DNA of 16,469 bases from Clostridia bacterium (GTDB lineage: Bacteria > Bacillota > Clostridia > Oscillospirales > CAG-272): NCBI GenBank assembly GCA_017452565.1, contig JAFTMF010000194.1, positions 1 through 16,469 on the forward strand, in the 5' to 3' direction. Of this stretch, positions 13,401 to 16,469 are shown piece by piece (position 1 is the stretch's first letter; each line of letters begins with the position of its first letter). The notes under the pieces were generated by a model. It did no database searches, was not told the origin of the DNA, and saw nothing but the letters and a program-made list of their open reading frames with translations. The position numbers and the translations under genes were made by a program.

Positions 13401-14934
13401 TGCATGGCGCACCGCAGACGGTAAAATCCTCACCAACGATCCGGAATATACGCTGACTTTGGATCAAAACACCCAAATTACGGCTGTGTTCCTCTCGGTT
13501 TTGGGCGAAAACCTGGCCGATGGCAAAAAAGTCACCGTTTCTTCCACGGTGAACAATCATATGTTTGCCCCCGAAAAGCTCACCGACGGCATCTATACGG
13601 TGACCGGTCAGAACGAGGGCTGGACCTCGCTGGAAAACTCCAACACCCAATGGTTCTCCATTGATCTTGGCAAAGCGGTGCTTTTTGACACGGTGAAGCT
13701 CTATCCCCGTCACAACGGCACCGATAACGGCTACGGCATTCCCGTGAACGTTGAGATACTGGTATCTCAAGACGGCAAGAAGTGGACGAAGGTGGCAACC
13801 TTTACCGATCTGCCCCGTCTGGACAGCGGCACCCATACCCTCACCTTTGCCCCGCAGACCGCACGGTTTGTGAAGGTCAACGGCACCAAGCTCCGCAAGA
13901 ACCCCTATGACGGCGATCGCACCCGTTTCCAAGTAGCGGAGGTGGAGGTCTACCACGTAGGTGCTACTTCCCCCGATGCTCCCGTGATCGAGACGCAGCC
14001 CATCTCGGTGGATACCCAAAAGGGCAAGACCGTCCGCTTCTTTGCCTTCGGTATCAGCAAAACCGAGATTCGCTATCAGTGGCTGGTTTCCAAGGACGGC
14101 GGCGTCAGCTGGACTGCCATCGAGGGTGCGACCGATTCTGCATACACCTTCAAGGCTTCTGCGGCCGAAAACGGCTGGCAGTTCGTTTGCGAGCTGACGA
14201 ACGATAAGGGCACAGTCCGCAGCGATGCGGTGCGCTTCACCCTTATCAGCGAAAACTATGCGCTGAAGCAGCCCTATGAAGTGTCCACCAGCCAAACGGT
14301 TGGCAGTTACTTCCACGCCTCCTACATCAACGATGGCGTAAGTGAGACCAAGCCCACGGTGAACGAGGGCTGGACCTCCAACGAAAGCAGCGGCAGAGGC
14401 GAGTGGGTCACCATTGATATGGGATCGACGAAAACCGTCTCCCGTGTGGTGCTGTACCCCCGCTATGACGGCACTAACGACGGCTACGGCATCCCCGAAG
14501 GGCTGGCAGTAAAGGTGTCGGCCGACAACAAGAATTGGAAGACGGTGTACAAAACCACCAGTCAGGAGCGACCCACCGCAGGTGCGGTCATCATCGATTT
14601 CGACGCCGTGGAGGCACGCTACGTGAAGGTAGAGGGCACGAAGCTGCGGGAGAATCCCGGTGACGGCAACCGCCGTCGGATGCAGATCGCCGAGCTGGAG
14701 ATCTACAACGTCTATCCCGAGACGAAGTCGGATGAGCAGGAAACGCCTGCGCCTGCCCCGGGCGATCCCTCCGATCCTTCTGTGGAGACTCCCGCTCCTG
14801 CCCCCAACGCAGGCAAGCCTGCAGGTCTTTCCGCAGGTGCGATTGCAGGCATCGCCATCGGTGCGGCAGTTCTGTTGACAGCCGGAATTGCAGCTGCAGT
14901 AGTGATTGGCAAGAAAAATGCGAAGAAACAGTAA
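10498..14934 (+). CDS. Secreted, membrane-anchored GH78-type alpha-L-rhamnosidase with binding modules
   Basis: This is a 1478-residue extracellular enzyme. A signal peptide (1-30, cleavage probably after VFA) is followed by an N-terminal beta domain with the FSANWIWNP motif (59-67), a beta-sandwich (about 280-385) and an (alpha/alpha)6 six-hairpin barrel (about 390-710) typical of inverting GH78 alpha-L-rhamnosidases, then a short beta domain to about 830. Asp418, Glu423 and Asp430 in DCPDRERAPWLGD keep the D-x4-E-x6-D spacing known from the Bacillus GH78 active site, and Glu689 in FSESWGGGG is the likely general base. Next come two divergent InlB-like repeats (about 838-912 and 915-999), an F5/8C domain (1001-1155), an Ig-like domain (1160-1250), a second F5/8C domain (1251-1407), a Pro/Ala linker, a membrane helix (about 1443-1470) and a KKNAKKQ tail. 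There is no LPXTG motif. GGAAGG precedes the ATG. Release of rhamnose from plant or bacterial glycans is inferred. Confidence 0.88.
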   Translation: MKRKWTDKLQSFIALTVLTGLLLPSAAVFAAEKQPTLPNNASAIVARGEDAFMKSSYEFSANWIWNPTDNNQGNRWMIFRKDVELSEVPERVTAKIAADTKYWLYINGEMAVYEGQLKRGAALLKKDIYTKDNPAQPNLNRMLSEVATYYDEVDLTPYLKKGKNTIVALVWYFGNEGHSHVGSGKGGFLFESQMGDELVISDSGWKTSRHMGYQPSSPIGGYAQEYHIIYDARKGFDDFASPDYDVSGWQNACEIGKAGDKPWNELWPRSIPQWKVWDLANYSPDDTDFVTKLSATKYRLKLPSNIQFTPFVKVKAPAGKVIKMSSPNSGTTSVTYTTKGGADGESVVQSFESLTWINWWFVEFEIPAGVEVLELGYRQSGYNTEFDGSFVSDDEFFNTLWIKARDTAYVNIRDTFMDCPDRERAPWLGDAVNEMQIAYYSMSPTVYDAVRKDIATRINWQNTDGIIPSTAPATFRYNEYAELTGQSLAGVMSWFEYYLWSGDIETLRAAYPALQAYMATFDLDMQNYTDPFIRGNGTNTMHLNWIDWGPNMDQHLALNIWAYIGVDTLCKFAEALGDAENLANYTALRESMKSKFDAMFWNGKEYRSATYTGAPDDRGQALAVYAGLATPDKYPIIRDLLMKHQYASPYMVKYSIEALYLMGYTAEAEQRMKESYKNDVPLADPTFSESWGGGGSKNHGWSGGGLIVLSGYAAGVRPLEAGFAKYTVIPQMASIKNIAATIPTGKGNINVNANKGDGRFDLTVNVLAGSTALIGIPRLEGATKVVCRGKTVWQNGYAIDAVKGLTYSHTDENFIYFEAAEGDWSLSALPADVSDKGSYTLEIPAIPGGSITVNGETVTLPYAGKFDAGSQITVKAIADEGYLFDIFAGSIGSREKEITLTIDSDLFLTAEFEKNVAIDGVFLTVGGFTHGGRLEVGGKAAPGAYRQLWEKGSTVTVKAIAEEEYRFVAWRTADGKILTNDPEYTLTLDQNTQITAVFLSVLGENLADGKKVTVSSTVNNHMFAPEKLTDGIYTVTGQNEGWTSLENSNTQWFSIDLGKAVLFDTVKLYPRHNGTDNGYGIPVNVEILVSQDGKKWTKVATFTDLPRLDSGTHTLTFAPQTARFVKVNGTKLRKNPYDGDRTRFQVAEVEVYHVGATSPDAPVIETQPISVDTQKGKTVRFFAFGISKTEIRYQWLVSKDGGVSWTAIEGATDSAYTFKASAAENGWQFVCELTNDKGTVRSDAVRFTLISENYALKQPYEVSTSQTVGSYFHASYINDGVSETKPTVNEGWTSNESSGRGEWVTIDMGSTKTVSRVVLYPRYDGTNDGYGIPEGLAVKVSADNKNWKTVYKTTSQERPTAGAVIIDFDAVEARYVKVEGTKLRENPGDGNRRRMQIAELEIYNVYPETKSDEQETPAPAPGDPSDPSVETPAPAPNAGKPAGLSAGAIAGIAIGAAVLLTAGIAAAVVIGKKNAKKQ

Positions 14935-14950
14935 ATCGCAATATGAAAAT

Positions 14951-14984
14951 ACTCCCGTCGAGAGTAATCTCGACGGGAGTTTCT
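14951..14984 (+). terminator. Terminator between the rhamnosidase and lnt genes
   Basis: ACTCCCGTCGAGA (14951-14963) pairs perfectly with TCTCGACGGGAGT (14968-14980) around GTAA. The right side continues TTCTT. On the minus strand the stem is followed by ATTTTCATATTG, so it can serve both convergent genes. Confidence 0.88.
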
Positions 14985-14989
14985 TGCGT

Positions 14990-16469
14990 TTATGACTGGG
15001 TTTGTTCCATCTTTTGCCGATGGGCGATCACTTTTACCCGACCAAACCGTCCGATCCGTGTGCCGGCCTCAAAGAGCATAAAGCCGAAGCAGAGCAGAAC
15101 CCACAGATCTCCTACGTAGGAGTAGAGCGTGCGGTGAGAGGAGGTGACTGCCGTTCCAACTACCGTTCCCTTGACCAGCGGCTTAAGATAGTCGGTGACC
15201 TCGCCCGTGGGGGTAATCAGGGAAGAGATGCCGGTGTTGGCAGAGCGGAGGATCGACCGTCCGTTTTCCACGGCTCGCAGCTGGGCGTGGGCGTTGTGCT
15301 GATAAACCGCAGGGGAGTCTAAATACCACGAATCGTTGGTGGACAGCAGAATGATCTCTGCGCCCTCTGCAACGCTCTTTCGTGCCAGCGTCTCGTAGAT
15401 GGAGTCAAAGCAGACCAGCCGTCCCACCTTGCCGAATTCGGTTTCCAGAACCGCAGAATCCTCGCCGGGGGTGAGGGGGGAGGAGAAGAGATTCAGATCG
15501 GCCAGCTGAGGGAGGAAGGTGCGGATAAAGTCCTCCATCGGCAGATATTCGCCGAAGGGCACCAGATGCTGCTTGCAGTAGGGGGTGCGCTCCACGCTGC
15601 CGTCGGGGAAGATGCAGGTGATGGCGTTGTAGGTGTCGCCATCCTTCTCCTCGTAGGTGCCCACGAAGAGATAGATCTCGTTTTCCTCGGCAAAGGTTGC
15701 CAGCTGATCCAGCATCCAAGGATATTCCTTGATGGGATAGTTCAGCACCGTCTCCGACCACAGGATCACGTCAGCGGCGCCTTTTTCCACCGCTTCCCGG
15801 GAGAGCTCCATATGGATCTCCATCTCGCTGGGCGCGGAGGGATCCCATTTTTCTCCCGAGGCGATGTTGCCTTGGATTAGCCCTACCGAGACGGTCTTAT
15901 CTCCCTTGGGAGCGGTGGCGATGGCAACGAAGCCGTAGCTGAGATTGCCCACCACAATGGCAAGGGACAGCCCCAGCGCAGGCAGCAGGATGGGTTTTAG
16001 ATCCGCTCCCGTCTTGAGACGGAAGATGGCGTAGCCCAGAATGCCGTTGACCAGCGCAATGAGGAATCCCACGAACAGTCCGCCGAAGAGATTGGCAGAC
16101 TGGATCATCGCAAGGCTGTTTGTTTGGGAGATCGCCAGTCTCGCCCAGGGAACGCCTGCCCAAGTAAGGGTCTGCAGCCATTCCGAGAAGGTCCAGACGG
16201 CGGCAAAGAGCACCGGCATCAGCTTCGGATGGGCTGAGCACTGGCGGAAGAAGATTCCGAAGCAGGCGAAGGTGGTGCCTTGCAGGAGGGAAAGCCCCAG
16301 CCAGCAGGTGAGGACAATCAGCAGAGCGTAGCTCTCATCCACGCCCATAAACTCCATGGGATAGAGATAGAAGAACCAGTGAAAAACGGTGAGGAAATAG
16401 GGAAGTGCGAAGGAAAGACCGATGAGATAGACCTTTCCGTATCCTTTTTTCTGCTCTACCGCCCGACAG
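14990..16469 (-). CDS. lnt: Apolipoprotein N-acyltransferase (N-terminus off the right edge)
   Basis: The visible 492 residues are the C-terminal bulk of Lnt, the membrane enzyme that N-acylates the lipidated cysteine of lipoproteins. Several membrane segments (for example FGGLFVGFLIALVNGILGYAIF) precede a nitrilase-fold periplasmic or extracytoplasmic domain and a last membrane helix (YVGDLWVLLCFGFMLF). The catalytic triad is present: Glu in ILWSETV, Lys in YCKQHLVPFGEYLP, and Cys in GRLVCFDSIYE, about residues 239, 299 and 353 of the visible piece. The frame is open to the right edge and the residues there (YLIGLSFALPYFLTVFHWFFYLYP) are typical Lnt membrane sequence. The ATG at 16355-16357 is therefore internal, not the start. 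Motif variants are WSET for the usual WPET and VCFDSIY for the usual ICYEIIF. Lnt-type enzymes are less uniform in Firmicutes, so the acyl donor is uncertain. Confidence 0.9.
   Translation of the reverse strand, partial: CRAVEQKKGYGKVYLIGLSFALPYFLTVFHWFFYLYPMEFMGVDESYALLIVLTCWLGLSLLQGTTFACFGIFFRQCSAHPKLMPVLFAAVWTFSEWLQTLTWAGVPWARLAISQTNSLAMIQSANLFGGLFVGFLIALVNGILGYAIFRLKTGADLKPILLPALGLSLAIVVGNLSYGFVAIATAPKGDKTVSVGLIQGNIASGEKWDPSAPSEMEIHMELSREAVEKGAADVILWSETVLNYPIKEYPWMLDQLATFAEENEIYLFVGTYEEKDGDTYNAITCIFPDGSVERTPYCKQHLVPFGEYLPMEDFIRTFLPQLADLNLFSSPLTPGEDSAVLETEFGKVGRLVCFDSIYETLARKSVAEGAEIILLSTNDSWYLDSPAVYQHNAHAQLRAVENGRSILRSANTGISSLITPTGEVTDYLKPLVKGTVVGTAVTSSHRTLYSYVGDLWVLLCFGFMLFEAGTRIGRFGRVKVIAHRQKMEQTQS

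Noticed and set aside
11956..14316. 786-codon open frame on the minus strand
   Set aside because: Antisense shadow of the rhamnosidase gene in GC-rich DNA. Its translation has no recognisable domain pattern, while the plus strand carries a clear multi-domain enzyme.

Overview
The window looks like chromosomal DNA from an anaerobic Clostridia-type Firmicute, most plausibly an uncultured gut Oscillospiraceae-like lineage. This is inferred from moderately high GC, consensus sigma-A promoters with 17-bp spacers, strong AGGAGG-type ribosome binding sites, many hairpin-plus-T-run terminators, a DUF3343/cysteine desulfurase pair, and a plant-glycan type surface enzyme with a C-terminal membrane anchor. 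No rRNA, tRNA, CRISPR array, transposase or phage gene was seen. No stretch longer than about 200 bases lacks a gene or a recognisable control element.

Layout. (1) 1-3147, minus strand: a GH116 (GBA2-type) beta-glycosidase followed by a family 2 glycosyltransferase that runs off the left edge. (2) 3253-4075, plus strand: a monocistronic isochorismatase-family hydrolase with its own promoter and terminator, divergent from the GH116 gene. (3) 4124-5320, minus strand: an AT-rich orphan gene of unknown function and a small predicted membrane protein. (4) 5473-6914, plus strand: a translationally coupled DUF3343 / class V cysteine desulfurase pair, possibly for sulfur or selenium trafficking. (5) 6921-10370, plus strand: a tandem array of three lipoprotein units. 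Each unit carries the same terminator hairpin, a second hairpin, a near-consensus promoter, and a lipoprotein ending in a discoidin-like (F5/8C-like) domain. (6) 10408-14984, plus strand: a 1478-residue secreted, membrane-anchored GH78-type alpha-L-rhamnosidase with two InlB-like repeats, two F5/8C domains and an Ig-like domain. (7) 14990-16469, minus strand: apolipoprotein N-acyltransferase, cut by the right edge at its N-terminus.

How the parts may fit. The lipoproteins and the rhamnosidase are both predicted to lie outside the membrane and share the discoidin-like fold, so the right half looks like a surface glycan-handling region. Lnt would finish lipoprotein maturation, although its adjacency may be chance. 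The most unusual object is the lipoprotein array. Units 2 and 3 share about 235 bases of almost identical sequence, from the terminator to the lipobox cysteine codon, and then diverge abruptly in the mature protein. No established named defence or mobile system is visible; the array is the best candidate for something undescribed.
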